The notes below the pieces were generated by a model that did no database searches, was not told the origin of the DNA, and worked only from the letters and a program-made list of their open reading frames with translations. A stretch of 64,000 bases of DNA from Bacillus changyiensis (GTDB lineage Bacteria; Bacillota; Bacilli; Bacillales; Bacillaceae): positions 372,001 to 436,000 of the forward strand of contig NZ_JAQFWW010000001.1 of NCBI RefSeq assembly GCF_027706145.1, given 5' to 3'. Below are positions 18,096-27,161 of the stretch, one piece after another (the stretch's first letter is position 1; each line of letters starts with the position of its first letter). The position numbers were made by a program, and so were the translations under genes.

Positions 18096-19565
18096 ATGAA
18101 ACTATTGTTTGCATATTATCGGTACTCTCCACATTCAAATGGTCCATCCATCTATATAGATACACTACGGAAAATGTTACAAGACAAAGGGCACACTGTC
18201 GATTTGTTATCCCATGACAAGGACTGGCTAAACATCCAGATTTCCAATCAGCAAAAAGTCAATAAATACAAAATAAAAAACACTCTAATTGATCGTTTTC
18301 AGACATCTTACTCTACTAAATATCCGCTCTGGATCTTCTGGCGCGAAATGGAGCGCCTAAGTTTGGAAAAAGCAATTAAACAACTTGACTTAAACGAATA
18401 TGATCTGATTCATTGTCATGATTTTATGACAGCAAGAGCAATTGCTCTTTCCAAACCTTCCCATACACGATTCGTTGTGTCGCTTCATAACTTCAAATAT
18501 CATGAATCAAAAATAACAAAAGAGTTTTACGCGAAAAGCCGTCAAGAACAACAATACATGAAAACTGAAGAATATATAGGGGCGATGTCAGGCGATGTTG
18601 TTGCCGTTCCATGTGAATGGCTCAAAAAGCAGTTAATCAAAATCGGTGTCACACCGTTAAACATTAAGGTTATTCCATATGGAATAACCAAAGAGCCATT
18701 TATGACAAGTAAGATCTCGAAAATAGGTGAAGACAAAAAAGTGATTCTTTGCCCTGCACGATTGGTCCCTATAAAAGGGCAGCGTTACTTATTAAAAGCG
18801 CTCTGGAAACTAAGCCGAGAAAGGGAAGATTTCCACTGTCTCCTAGCAGGAGAGGGACCAGATCGTACCGCACTTCAACAATTAGCAAACAATCTCGGAA
18901 TCAGCTCTATCATTTCTTTTCTTGGAAAACGAAATGATATTCCATATCTCATGAATAAAAGTGATATTATTGTCCTCCCTTCATTACATGATACATTTCC
19001 ACTCGTCATACTAGAAGGACAGTTTTCCGCAAAACCTGTTATCGCCACAAATGTTGGTGGTATGAAAGAAATCATGACAGATGGAGCTGACGGTTTAATC
19101 GCTCAGTCAGCTGATAGCGAAGCACTAGCAGAAAAACTACGGTTTTTGCTAGATCACAGCTCGATCCGCTCACAAATAGGAAAACAGGCATTGAGGAAAG
19201 CGATGAATTATTGGGACATCGATCGTCATATCAAATCAATTGAAAAATTGTATCAACAAACAAAAACCCGTTCAGTGCAAGATAAACAACAAATAGAAAG
19301 AGAAATACTCAGCCAGTGCAAAACGATCAAGTCTGTTGAATCAGGATTTACATTATCAGGGGACATTCATGAGGAATTGAGAAAAGAATTAACAAACCAA
19401 CAGCATTATATTCATCTTTATGACCAATCAGGTGTTTTACTTCAAACAAAACCTGTCAATCCAAATGGTTCTTACGAATTCCAGTGGCTTCCCGCAGGAA
19501 GTTATGTCTTGAAAAGCACCTTGGAGAAATTCGGAAACGAAACAAAGTTAGTCGGACCTAGTTAA
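18096..19565 (+). CDS. family 4 glycosyltransferase with a C-terminal beta-sandwich-like tail
   Basis: 489 residues. The first roughly 390 form a GT-B glycosyltransferase: N-terminal KLLFAYYRYSPHSNGPSIY, ILCPARLVPIKGQRYLLKAL, LLAGEGPDR, FLGKRNDIPYLM, and the nucleotide-sugar EX7E region SLHDTFPLVILEGQ...VGGMKEIM. From about residue 415 a separate segment (SGFTLSGDIHEEL ... YIHLYDQSG ... NPNGSYEFQWLPAGSYVL) looks like a carboxypeptidase-regulatory/transthyretin-type fold, normally seen in surface proteins. No signal peptide, so cytosolic or membrane-peripheral. Start at ATG 18096 after AAGGGGGAAA. Acceptor and sugar unknown. Confidence 0.85.
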   Translation: MKLLFAYYRYSPHSNGPSIYIDTLRKMLQDKGHTVDLLSHDKDWLNIQISNQQKVNKYKIKNTLIDRFQTSYSTKYPLWIFWREMERLSLEKAIKQLDLNEYDLIHCHDFMTARAIALSKPSHTRFVVSLHNFKYHESKITKEFYAKSRQEQQYMKTEEYIGAMSGDVVAVPCEWLKKQLIKIGVTPLNIKVIPYGITKEPFMTSKISKIGEDKKVILCPARLVPIKGQRYLLKALWKLSREREDFHCLLAGEGPDRTALQQLANNLGISSIISFLGKRNDIPYLMNKSDIIVLPSLHDTFPLVILEGQFSAKPVIATNVGGMKEIMTDGADGLIAQSADSEALAEKLRFLLDHSSIRSQIGKQALRKAMNYWDIDRHIKSIEKLYQQTKTRSVQDKQQIEREILSQCKTIKSVESGFTLSGDIHEELRKELTNQQHYIHLYDQSGVLLQTKPVNPNGSYEFQWLPAGSYVLKSTLEKFGNETKLVGPS

Positions 19566-19573
19566 AAGTGGTG

Positions 19574-19600
19574 AAAGCCGGACATTTTTTCGGCTTTTTT
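19574..19600 (+). terminator. terminator of the glycosyltransferase gene
   Basis: AAAGCCG / CGGCTTTTTT stem with a 10-base loop, 9 bp after the stop codon. Confidence 0.93.
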
Positions 19601-19717
19601 ATCCATTAAATGACATATATTAGGTGATTGTTTTTGTATAACAGTTCAACGAATAGTATGTATTATTATAGTACAGATATTTGGAATATCCTCATTTTTA
19701 CATATAAAAATCAATTT

Positions 19718-19731
19718 TGTAATCGCTTTAA
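19718..19731. promoter_or_regulatory. cre-like site upstream of pflB
   Basis: TGTAATCGCTTTAA fits TGWAANCGNTNWCA with one mismatch (position 13). It lies about 100 bp before the predicted start of transcription, a position used by CcpA for activation of overflow-metabolism genes in B. subtilis. Role inferred. Confidence 0.45.
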
Positions 19732-19751
19732 TTCATAAAAAGTCCTCAAAT

Positions 19752-19769
19752 TTGTTACGATTTTCACAA
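19752..19769. promoter_or_regulatory. possible second Rex site
   Basis: TTGTTACGATTTTCACAA resembles the Rex consensus TTGTGAA-N4-TTCACAA with two mismatches in the left arm; the right arm is perfect. It ends 5 bp before the Fnr box. Confidence 0.45.
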
Positions 19770-19773
19770 ATTA

Positions 19774-19817
19774 TGTGATCTTTTTCACATTCAAATCTGT
19801 TATATTAAGATTATGAT
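19774..19817 (+). promoter_or_regulatory. Fnr-dependent promoter of pflB
   Basis: A perfect Fnr palindrome TGTGA-N6-TCACA occupies 19774-19789. A -10 box TATGAT lies at 19812-19817, placing the transcription start near 19823 and the Fnr centre at about -41.5, the classic activating position. No good -35 element is present, as expected for an activator-dependent promoter. Anaerobic induction is inferred. Confidence 0.85.
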
Positions 19818-19872
19818 GTAAATGCATAATCTGTTATACAAGTTTTTTAACAATAAGAAGAGGTGGATAAAA

Positions 19873-22098
19873 GTGAAACAATGGAATGATTTTAAAACAA
19901 ACGTATGGCAAAAAGAGGTAAATGTCCGCGATTTTATTTTAAGCAATTTCCGTCCATATGAGGGAGACGAATCATTTTTAGAATCTCCAACCGAATCTAC
20001 CACAAAATTATGGGAACAAGTAATGGATTTAACGAAAAAGGAAAGGGAAAATGGTGGTGTTCTTGATATGGATACTGAAAACGTTTCCACAATTACATCA
20101 CACAATCCTGGGTTTTTGAATAAAGATCTTGAAAAAATTGTTGGTGTCCAAACAGATGAACCATTCAAACGTTCACTTCAACCTTTTGGCGGAATTCGTA
20201 TGGCAAAGCAATCCTGTGAATCTTATGGGTATGAGCTTGATCCAGAAGTCGAAAGAATTTTCACAGAATATCGTAAAACACACAACCAAGGAGTTTTTGA
20301 TGCATATACAGATGAAATGAGACTTGCTAGAAAAGTTGGGATCATCACAGGTTTACCTGATGCTTACGGCCGTGGACGTATCATTGGTGATTACCGCCGC
20401 GTCGCTCTTTATGGTGTAGATTTCTTAATTCAAGAAAAGAAAAAAGACTTAGCTGGTACAACACCAATTATGTCTGAAGAAAACATCCGCCTTCGTGAAG
20501 AACTTTCTGAACAAATTCGTGCATTGACTGAATTAAAAACATTAGCTGCAAGCTATGGTTTTGATATTTCAGAACCAGCCAACAATGCTGCAGAAGCATT
20601 CCAATGGCTATATTTCGGATATTTGGCAGCCATTAAAGAACAAAATGGTGCAGCAATGAGCTTAGGTAGAGTGTCCACTTTCTTAGATATTTATATTGAA
20701 AGAGATTTACAAAATGGTATATTGACAGAACAAGAAGTACAAGAACTAGTTGACCATTTTATTATGAAACTGCGCCTGGTCAAATTCGCACGTACACCAG
20801 ATTACAATGAATTATTTAGTGGTGACCCAACTTGGGTAACAGAATCAATTGGTGGAATGGCACATGATGGACGTCCGCTTGTCACTAAGAACTCTTTCCG
20901 GTTCCTGCACACGCTTGATAATCTTGGCCCTGCACCAGAACCGAACTTAACTGTTCTTTGGTCTGTCAGACTTCCACAACACTTTAAAAATTACTGTGCA
21001 AATATGTCCATTAAAACAAGCTCCATCCAGTATGAAAATGATGACATTATGCGTCCTGAATATGGTGATGATTACGGAATTGCATGTTGTGTATCCGCAA
21101 TGGAAATCGGTAAACAAATGCAATTTTTCGGGGCACGTGCCAATTTAGCAAAAGCGCTGCTTTACGCAATTAATGGTGGAAAAGATGAAAAGCACAAGCA
21201 TCAAGTCGGTCCGGAAATGACACCGATCACCGCCGATGTGCTAGACTATGATGAAGTCATGCAAAAGTTTGATCAAACAATGGAATGGCTGGCCGGTCTG
21301 TATATTAATACACTCAACGTGATACATTATATGCATGATAAATATAGTTATGAAAGAATTGAAATGGCCTTGCATGACACTGACATTATGCGGACAATGG
21401 CTACAGGTATTGCTGGATTGAGTGTTGTCGCTGATTCATTAAGCGCTATCAAACATGCAAAAGTGAAAGTCATTCGTGATGAAAATGGTCTTGCCATTGA
21501 TTTTGAAACAGAAGGTGAGTTCCCTAAATACGGAAATAATGATGACAGAGTTGACAGTATAGCTGTTGATCTTGTTAAGTGTTTCATGAAAAAATTGCGT
21601 AAACATCAAACATATCGTCAATCCATTCATACGATGTCAATTTTAACGATAACATCAAATGTTGTATACGGTAAGAAAACAGGCAATACACCTGATGGCC
21701 GCCGAGCTGGTGAACCATTTGCTCCAGGTGCAAATCCGATGCATGGACGTGATTCAAAAGGTACTCTAGCTTCCTTATCATCAGTTGCAAAATTGCCTTA
21801 CAGCTATTCAATGGATGGAATTTCTAACACGTTCTCTATCGTACCAAAAGCGCTAGGAAAAGATGAAGCAAGCAGAGCACAAAATTTAGCCAGCATTCTT
21901 GACGGCTATGCTCACAAAGAAGGACATCACTTAAATGTAAACGTATTTAACAGAGAAACATTGCTTGATGCAATGGATCATCCTGAAAAATATCCGCAAT
22001 TAACGATTCGTGTGTCAGGCTATGCTGTTAACTTTATTAAGTTGACAAAAGAACAGCAACTAGATGTCATCAGCCGTACGTTCCACGAATCTATGTAA
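19873..22098 (+). CDS. pflB: formate C-acetyltransferase (pyruvate formate-lyase)
   Basis: Glycyl-radical enzyme converting pyruvate and CoA to acetyl-CoA and formate during fermentation. From the GTG at 19873 it has 741 residues. The adjacent catalytic cysteines are Cys405-Cys406 in GIACCVSAM, and the radical glycine is about residue 716 in [31 protein letters not shown] is also typical. GTG chosen because AGAGGTGG lies 8 bp upstream and the alignable sequence begins there; an ATG at 19822 would coincide with the predicted transcription start. The activase gene follows. Oxygen-sensitive, consistent with the Fnr box. Confidence 0.96.
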   Translation: MKQWNDFKTNVWQKEVNVRDFILSNFRPYEGDESFLESPTESTTKLWEQVMDLTKKERENGGVLDMDTENVSTITSHNPGFLNKDLEKIVGVQTDEPFKRSLQPFGGIRMAKQSCESYGYELDPEVERIFTEYRKTHNQGVFDAYTDEMRLARKVGIITGLPDAYGRGRIIGDYRRVALYGVDFLIQEKKKDLAGTTPIMSEENIRLREELSEQIRALTELKTLAASYGFDISEPANNAAEAFQWLYFGYLAAIKEQNGAAMSLGRVSTFLDIYIERDLQNGILTEQEVQELVDHFIMKLRLVKFARTPDYNELFSGDPTWVTESIGGMAHDGRPLVTKNSFRFLHTLDNLGPAPEPNLTVLWSVRLPQHFKNYCANMSIKTSSIQYENDDIMRPEYGDDYGIACCVSAMEIGKQMQFFGARANLAKALLYAINGGKDEKHKHQVGPEMTPITADVLDYDEVMQKFDQTMEWLAGLYINTLNVIHYMHDKYSYERIEMALHDTDIMRTMATGIAGLSVVADSLSAIKHAKVKVIRDENGLAIDFETEGEFPKYGNNDDRVDSIAVDLVKCFMKKLRKHQTYRQSIHTMSILTITSNVVYGKKTGNTPDGRRAGEPFAPGANPMHGRDSKGTLASLSSVAKLPYSYSMDGISNTFSIVPKALGKDEASRAQNLASILDGYAHKEGHHLNVNVFNRETLLDAMDHPEKYPQLTIRVSGYAVNFIKLTKEQQLDVISRTFHESM

Positions 22099-22104
22099 TA
22101 GAAA

Positions 22105-22132
22105 AACGGAGCGTTTTCCCACGCTCCGTTTC
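22105..22132 (+). terminator. pflB-pflA intergenic hairpin
   Basis: Perfect 9-bp arms AACGGAGCG / CGCTCCGTT with an 8-base loop, followed only by TCTAAATAAA. It probably attenuates or processes the transcript so that the activase is made at lower level than the enzyme. Confidence 0.65.
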
Positions 22133-22155
22133 TAAATAAAGAGGTGCTCACGCTC

Positions 22156-22899
22156 ATGAAAGGAAACATTCATTCTATTGAAACATTCGGTACGGTCGAT
22201 GGACCGGGTATACGTTATATCATTTTTACACAAGGATGTTTATTGCGTTGCCAATTTTGTCATAATGCTGATACTTGGGAAATCGGAACAGGAAAACAAA
22301 TGCCTGTTTCAGAAATTGTTGATGATATTCAAACATATCTCCCGTTTTTTCAATCCTCTGGCGGAGGAATCACTGTCAGTGGAGGCGAGCCTCTTTTACA
22401 GCTCCCATTTTTAATAGAGCTATTTAAAGAATGTAAAAAAATAGGGATTCACACAGCGATTGATTCCTCAGGGGGATGTTATTCCAATGCTTCATCATTT
22501 CAAGAACAAATCAAAGAGTTGATTCAGTACACGGATCTTGTTTTACTTGATGTAAAGCATATAAACCGGAAAAAGCACATGAAACTAACAGGAATGCCAA
22601 ATGACCATATTTTGGATTTCGCCCGATTTTTGAGCGATCATCAGGTGCCTGTCTGGATTCGTCATGTCTTGGTTCCCACGATCTCAGACATTGATGAAGA
22701 TTTAGCTGAACTCGGCCAATTTATTGGAACACTTTCAAATGTTGAAAAAGTCGAAGTTCTTCCTTATCATAAATTAGGTGTCTACAAATGGGAAGCACTT
22801 GGACTCGAATATCCTTTAGCAGGAATCGAGCCTCCTAGTGAAGAACGTGTTGAACATGCTCACAAACTGTTAACCGCCCATTTGAATATTTCTCAATGA
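22156..22899 (+). CDS. pflA: pyruvate formate-lyase-activating enzyme
   Basis: Radical SAM enzyme that installs the glycyl radical on PflB. The 247 residues carry the [4Fe-4S] motif CLLRCQFC (CX3CX2C) near residue 30, the GGGITVSGGEPLLQ SAM-binding loop and LVLLDVKHINRKKH. I chose ATG 22156, with AGAGGTG about 9 bp upstream; the in-frame GTG at 22144 is part of that RBS. It lies 57 bp after pflB behind a hairpin. Confidence 0.95.
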   Translation: MKGNIHSIETFGTVDGPGIRYIIFTQGCLLRCQFCHNADTWEIGTGKQMPVSEIVDDIQTYLPFFQSSGGGITVSGGEPLLQLPFLIELFKECKKIGIHTAIDSSGGCYSNASSFQEQIKELIQYTDLVLLDVKHINRKKHMKLTGMPNDHILDFARFLSDHQVPVWIRHVLVPTISDIDEDLAELGQFIGTLSNVEKVEVLPYHKLGVYKWEALGLEYPLAGIEPPSEERVEHAHKLLTAHLNISQ

Positions 22900-22932
22900 C
22901 AGACTTCTCTAAAAGGGAAGCTGTCTTTTTTT
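22898..22932 (+). terminator. terminator of the pfl operon
   Basis: GACAGACTTC / GAAGCTGTC stem followed by TTTTTTT, overlapping the pflA stop codon. Confidence 0.88.
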
Positions 22933-23008
22933 AAGACTTGCATAAATTTGCTGTTTTTTTACAATAGTAAAACAGAGGAAAGACAACAAAATTGAGGTGG
23001 ACAGTGCC

Positions 23009-24211
23009 ATGTACTATGTATATTCACATAATGATCTAGATGGGGTTGGCTGCGGAATTATCGCAAAAATAGCTTTTGGCGAACAGGTGGAAGTTCGCTA
23101 CAATTCTGTAACAAGCTTAGACATCCAAGTGGAAAGGTTTTTGGGTGCTGTTGAAAATAGACGAAAAACCCAAGAAGGTCTGTTTATCACAGATTTATCT
23201 GTACATCAAGACAACGAAAAACGATTGAATGACTATGCAGAGTCAGGCGGCAAAATCAAACTGATTGATCATCATAAAACCGCGCTGCATTTTAATCAGT
23301 ATCCATGGGGGATCGTCAAAGTTGAATACGAAGATGGACGACTTGCATCAGCCACTTCTCTTTTTTACGAATACTTAATTGAGAACGGCCTACTTACAAA
23401 AACGAAGGCATTGGATCAATTTGTCGAGCTTGTTCGGAAATATGATACATGGGAATGGGAACGTACAGAAGATCTTCAGGCAAAACGGTTAAATGATTTG
23501 TTTTTTATGGTCTCCATAGATGAATTTGAAGAAAAAATGATTCGCCGTCTAAAAGAAAACGAACAGTTTTCATTTAATGAATTCGAAGAAAAAATTCTCG
23601 ATATGGAAGAAGAAAAAATTGAACGATACATTCGTCGAAAAAGACGAGAAATCGTACAAACGTTTATTAATGGACACTGCGTTGGAATTGTCTATGCCGA
23701 AAACTATCATTCAGAGGTAGGAAATGAACTTGGTAAAGACAACCCCCACCTTGATTATATCGCGATTTTAAATCCGGGTGGAAAAAAGGTCAGCCTTCGC
23801 ACGATCCATGACCAAATCGATGTCTCAGAAATCGCCGCCACATTTGGCGGAGGTGGCCATGCGAAGGCATCTGGATGCCCATTAACCAATGAAGTGTTCA
23901 AACTTTATGTTTCTGAGCCATTTCAGCTTGAACCAGTGAGAGCCGATGCTTTTAAAAATATGTATAATTTGAAAGCGTCTGACTCTGGGGCTCTTTATGT
24001 AAATAGAGAAGAAGATCGCTTTTATCTTTTTCCTTGTGAAGATGGTTGGAACATCCAGTTAAATGGTGTCACACACCCAGAATCCTTCGCCTCGTTTGAA
24101 GAGGCAGAGTATTTTATTAAACGGCATTATGCGGCATGGTTAGTTCGAGATGAGACATTCATCCAATTCTTAATGACTCAGGTCAAAGAAATTTTTCATC
24201 CTAAAGGCTAA
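23009..24211 (+). CDS. nrnB: DHH-family oligoribonuclease, NrnB-like
   Basis: Predicted nanoRNase/DHH phosphoesterase (B. subtilis YngD type) degrading short oligonucleotides. The 400 residues include HNDLDGVGCG at the N-terminus, the LIDHHKT metal-binding motif (about residue 90) and the DHHA1 motif FGGGGHAKASG near residue 290. ATG at 23009 follows GAGGTGG; the in-frame GTG at 22997 lies in that RBS. In B. subtilis yngD neighbours the leucine genes yngE-yngJ, and yngK also follows here, so fragments of the same neighbourhood persist. Confidence 0.86.
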   Translation: MYYVYSHNDLDGVGCGIIAKIAFGEQVEVRYNSVTSLDIQVERFLGAVENRRKTQEGLFITDLSVHQDNEKRLNDYAESGGKIKLIDHHKTALHFNQYPWGIVKVEYEDGRLASATSLFYEYLIENGLLTKTKALDQFVELVRKYDTWEWERTEDLQAKRLNDLFFMVSIDEFEEKMIRRLKENEQFSFNEFEEKILDMEEEKIERYIRRKRREIVQTFINGHCVGIVYAENYHSEVGNELGKDNPHLDYIAILNPGGKKVSLRTIHDQIDVSEIAATFGGGGHAKASGCPLTNEVFKLYVSEPFQLEPVRADAFKNMYNLKASDSGALYVNREEDRFYLFPCEDGWNIQLNGVTHPESFASFEEAEYFIKRHYAAWLVRDETFIQFLMTQVKEIFHPKG

Positions 24212-24270
24212 GACACTAATATGTCTTGGTCTTTATTCATATCATAATAGAAAAAAGGGGATGGTGTGTA

Positions 24271-25431
24271 ATGAGCAAAAACAGCCAAATCAAAGAAATG
24301 CGCGGAGTCTGGATCGCTACAGTCACAAATTTAGACTGGCCTTCGCAAAAAGGTCTCTCACCTGAACAACAAAAAAAAGAGTACATCAAACTGTTGGATG
24401 ATGTAGTAGAGATGGGAATGAACGCTGTTGTCGTTCAAATTAAACCTACCGCTGATGCATTTTATCCGTCAACATATGGACCATGGTCTGAATATTTAAC
24501 AGGTGTTCAAGGAAAAGATCCTGGTTATGATCCACTTCAGTTTTTACTTGACGAAACACATCATAGAGGCCTTGAATTTCATGCATGGTTTAACTCATTC
24601 CGTATCACAATGAATCATACTGATATAACAAAACTTTCAAACGATCATCCTGCTAAAAAACATCCTGACTGGGTTGTCGCATATGGCCATCAGCTTTATT
24701 ACAATCCCGGTATTCCTGAAGTCCAAGATTTTATTATTGCAGGGATCGAAGAAGTTGTTAAAAACTATCACATTGATGCCATACACATGGATGATTACTT
24801 TTATCCTTATAAAATCGCTGGCAAAGACTTTCCTGACCTTGATACATTTGCACGCTATGGTAAAGATCGTTTTTCAAATATTGAAGACTGGCGAAGGGAC
24901 AATGTCAGTCAGATCGTCAAACAAATAGGTGAAATGATCAAGAAAGAAAAATCGTTTGTCAAATTTGGAATCAGTCCGTTTGGTGTCTGGCGAAACATAG
25001 CTGATGACCCTACAGGTTCAAACACAACAGCTGGAGTCACAAACTATGATGATCTTTATGCTGACACAAGAGAATGGATTCAAAAACAATACATTGATTA
25101 TATCGCACCACAAATCTATTGGAGTATCAATTTTCCGCCCGCAGCCTATCATATTTTAGTCAATTGGTGGACAAATGAAGTAAAAGGGCACCCCGTTCAT
25201 TTATATATTGGACAAGCAGCCTATAAGATTAATAATAATGCTGATCATGCTTGGTCTGATCCTGATGAGTACCCGAGACAGATTGCACTAAACCGCTCAT
25301 TGAACGTTTTGGGCAGTATTCATTTTAGTTTAAAGGATTTAAACAAAAATTCACTTGGAATCAAGGACAAATTAAGAGCTAATATTTACAATTCTCCCGC
25401 TCTCATTCCCGAAATGCCGTGGCTCAAGTGA
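24271..25431 (+). CDS. YngK-like GHL10/DUF187 glycoside-hydrolase-type protein
   Basis: 386 residues of the family-10-like glycosyl hydrolase (DUF187) TIM barrel: MRGVWIATVTNLDWPSQ start, MNAVVVQIKPTADAFYPS, YHIDAIHMDDYFYPY (a candidate acidic site), GISPFGVWRN and YIAPQIYWS. B. subtilis YngK is longer and exported; this copy starts directly at the barrel and has no signal peptide, so it would be cytoplasmic. ATG 24271 preceded by AAGGGGATGG. Substrate unknown; peptidoglycan- or glycan-derived material is suggested for the family. Confidence 0.8.
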   Translation: MSKNSQIKEMRGVWIATVTNLDWPSQKGLSPEQQKKEYIKLLDDVVEMGMNAVVVQIKPTADAFYPSTYGPWSEYLTGVQGKDPGYDPLQFLLDETHHRGLEFHAWFNSFRITMNHTDITKLSNDHPAKKHPDWVVAYGHQLYYNPGIPEVQDFIIAGIEEVVKNYHIDAIHMDDYFYPYKIAGKDFPDLDTFARYGKDRFSNIEDWRRDNVSQIVKQIGEMIKKEKSFVKFGISPFGVWRNIADDPTGSNTTAGVTNYDDLYADTREWIQKQYIDYIAPQIYWSINFPPAAYHILVNWWTNEVKGHPVHLYIGQAAYKINNNADHAWSDPDEYPRQIALNRSLNVLGSIHFSLKDLNKNSLGIKDKLRANIYNSPALIPEMPWLK

Positions 25432-25434
25432 CTA

Positions 25435-25466
25435 GTGAAGGACCGCCTGGGGACACCGTCCTTCAC
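25435..25466. terminator. bidirectional terminator between converging genes
   Basis: Arms GTGAAGGAC / GTCCTTCAC flank a GC-rich loop. It lies between the yngK-like gene and the opposing endonuclease/phosphatase gene, touching the latter's stop. Confidence 0.7.
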
Positions 25467-26188
25467 AAGATCATAACAGATTTGACTGGTAAATGGTCGG
25501 ACGCTTGAGGATTCAAGTTGATCACTTCAGTTTTTACTACGTGAAGACAAGGACTGGCAAAAATGTAATCTAACCGTTTTCTCGGACGCTGTGACGGGTA
25601 TGTGAAGCCATGACCAGCTCCGGCCTGATTCCAACTATCGCTAAGCTCCTCAGCCATCCTTGTCCAGCCTCGTGAATTCGGATTCATATTCCAATCTCCC
25701 AATACAATGACCGGCTCATCAAGCTGCTTCATTCTTTCAATGATAAAGTCTGTTTGTTTACGGTGGAAAAGAGGATTTAAGCTCAAGTGTGTCACAAAAA
25801 TGAAAAGGCGCTTTTCCTCAATTTGCACAACAGTTTCAAGAACAGACCTTCCTTCATGAAACTTTGGGCCAAAACTTAATAGGTGGTTCTTTACTGTGAT
25901 GATTGGAAAACGGGTTAGAAGACCATTTCCGTATTGTCTCTCTGTGAGGGCATCTTTGGAGGGCTTTGATAATGACGGACTAAATGCATGATTCATCTGC
26001 AATCGTTCTGCAAGGAAATTTATTTGATCCTGATACTCGCTTCTTTTTGAAAAATGTTTATCGACTTCATTAAGACCGATAATATCAGCATCACTTTTTG
26101 CCATAATATCGGCAATTCTCTCAAGATCAAGCCGCTTATCGATTCCTTTTCCGTGGTGAATGTTGAATGTCATGATCGTGATGTTCAA
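25463..26188 (-). CDS. endonuclease/exonuclease/phosphatase family protein
   Basis: EEP-fold metal-dependent phosphodiesterase. The 241 residues hold the family motifs in order: MTFNIHHG (Asn), IIGLNEVD (metal Glu), VTHLSLNP, VILGDWNMNP (Asp/Asn) and the C-terminal SDHLPVKS (Asp-His). No signal peptide, so a cytoplasmic enzyme acting on nucleic acid, phospholipid or sugar phosphate; the family does not fix the substrate. The TTG at 26188 has GGCGGGAT upstream; an ATG at 26209 would add seven residues but has no RBS. Confidence 0.85.
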   Translation of the reverse strand: MNITIMTFNIHHGKGIDKRLDLERIADIMAKSDADIIGLNEVDKHFSKRSEYQDQINFLAERLQMNHAFSPSLSKPSKDALTERQYGNGLLTRFPIITVKNHLLSFGPKFHEGRSVLETVVQIEEKRLFIFVTHLSLNPLFHRKQTDFIIERMKQLDEPVIVLGDWNMNPNSRGWTRMAEELSDSWNQAGAGHGFTYPSQRPRKRLDYIFASPCLHVVKTEVINLNPQASDHLPVKSVMIL

Positions 26189-26413
26189 TTTTATCCCGCC
26201 TGTCTTCATATATTATTTACTATTTTATCTCAAAGATCATCATTTTATCGGGAACATGATGAAATAAACGAGTAAAAATTGTGGTTGATTTCAACATGTT
26301 CAGTTGAGTAATGGCCACTAAAAAGAACCATGGAGTTAGTAGTAGAAACGCATGAAAATGATTAAAATAAAACATACATACTCTCTGAAAAATCACATGA
26401 AAGAGGTTGCAAA

Positions 26414-26863
26414 ATGGAGTACTGGCATCTAATAAAAAATCCTAAAGGTGAGACTTATCGCTATTTCATCAAGGTATTGTGTGATCACTCAGATAAGTTC
26501 TACTTTGTGACAATGAAAGAATTCGACTACAATCAAGAGGTCCTCGAAAAATTTCAACCTCATGTGATTGAAACATATAAAACAAACCAATGGGCACAGA
26601 CGATAAAAAGAGGTCCAGCTGTTACTGTATATGTCATCAAGGCAAATCGAGATACTTGTCAATTGCTGCAACAATTATCGAACTCCTTATATGACTGGGT
26701 AGCACCATTACCAGAAGACTTAACATTTATTAAAAACAATCTTGAATGGTTTACCTGTACGACACATGAAGAGATGGGGGGATTTTCACTTCGTTCTGAG
26801 AGTGACGGGGAGATACTTGGTCACATTCAGGGATTTGAGGTTGAAAAAGACGAGGAAGAATAA
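26414..26863 (+). CDS. hypothetical protein
   Basis: 149 residues starting MEYWHLIKNPKGETYR, mixed alpha/beta, no signal peptide or membrane span, acidic end EVEKDEEE. I do not recognise the family. ATG has GAAAGAGG about 8 bp before it. It stands alone between the divergently transcribed EEP gene and the rap-phr pair; there is no operon context. Clean reading frame and start support a real gene. Confidence 0.65.
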   Translation: MEYWHLIKNPKGETYRYFIKVLCDHSDKFYFVTMKEFDYNQEVLEKFQPHVIETYKTNQWAQTIKRGPAVTVYVIKANRDTCQLLQQLSNSLYDWVAPLPEDLTFIKNNLEWFTCTTHEEMGGFSLRSESDGEILGHIQGFEVEKDEEE

Positions 26864-26992
26864 ATATTCTCTAAATGTAATTCCCCAAAAATAGAGGGGG
26901 CAGCAAATTTTTGTCAGCCTTTGGCTCTGTTAAGCCCTATATCTCCATAAACTTAAGGATTCTTATGAAGTTTATTTCTTTTAAACAAGAAC

Positions 26993-27017
26993 AGGGCAGA
27001 TCGCATTGATCTACCCT
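26993..27017 (-). terminator. terminator of rap-phr
   Basis: Read on the minus strand, AGGGTAGATC / GATCTGCCCT form a 10-bp stem with one mismatch and a 5-base loop, followed by GTTCTTGTTT. It lies 25 bp after the phr stop. Confidence 0.7.
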
Positions 27018-27041
27018 ATACTGACTTTTAGTTATCCTTAA

Positions 27042-27161
27042 TTAAGTAAGATTTCGTATTGCAACGTGCATGTCGCTATGATCTGTTTGAAAAAATTCGC
27101 CTATCCCTATCGTTAATACTCCCAAAATGCACACAGCAGAAATAAAACTTTTAAATTTCAT
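27042..27161 (-). CDS. Phr signalling peptide precursor (39 aa)
   Basis: A 39-codon gene whose ATG lies inside the last 11 bases of rap, the usual rap-phr overlap. The precursor MKFKSFISAVCILGVLTIG has a charged start and hydrophobic export segment, and the product ends AIRNLT. The last five residues IRNLT fit the Phr pentapeptide pattern with Arg at position 2, and resemble PhrA ARNQT and PhrE SRNVT. Family knowledge: Phr precursors are secreted, cut, re-imported by Opp and inhibit the cognate Rap. The mature peptide is inferred. It is separate from the larger open frames and easily missed. Confidence 0.85.
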   Translation of the reverse strand: MKFKSFISAVCILGVLTIGIGEFFQTDHSDMHVAIRNLT

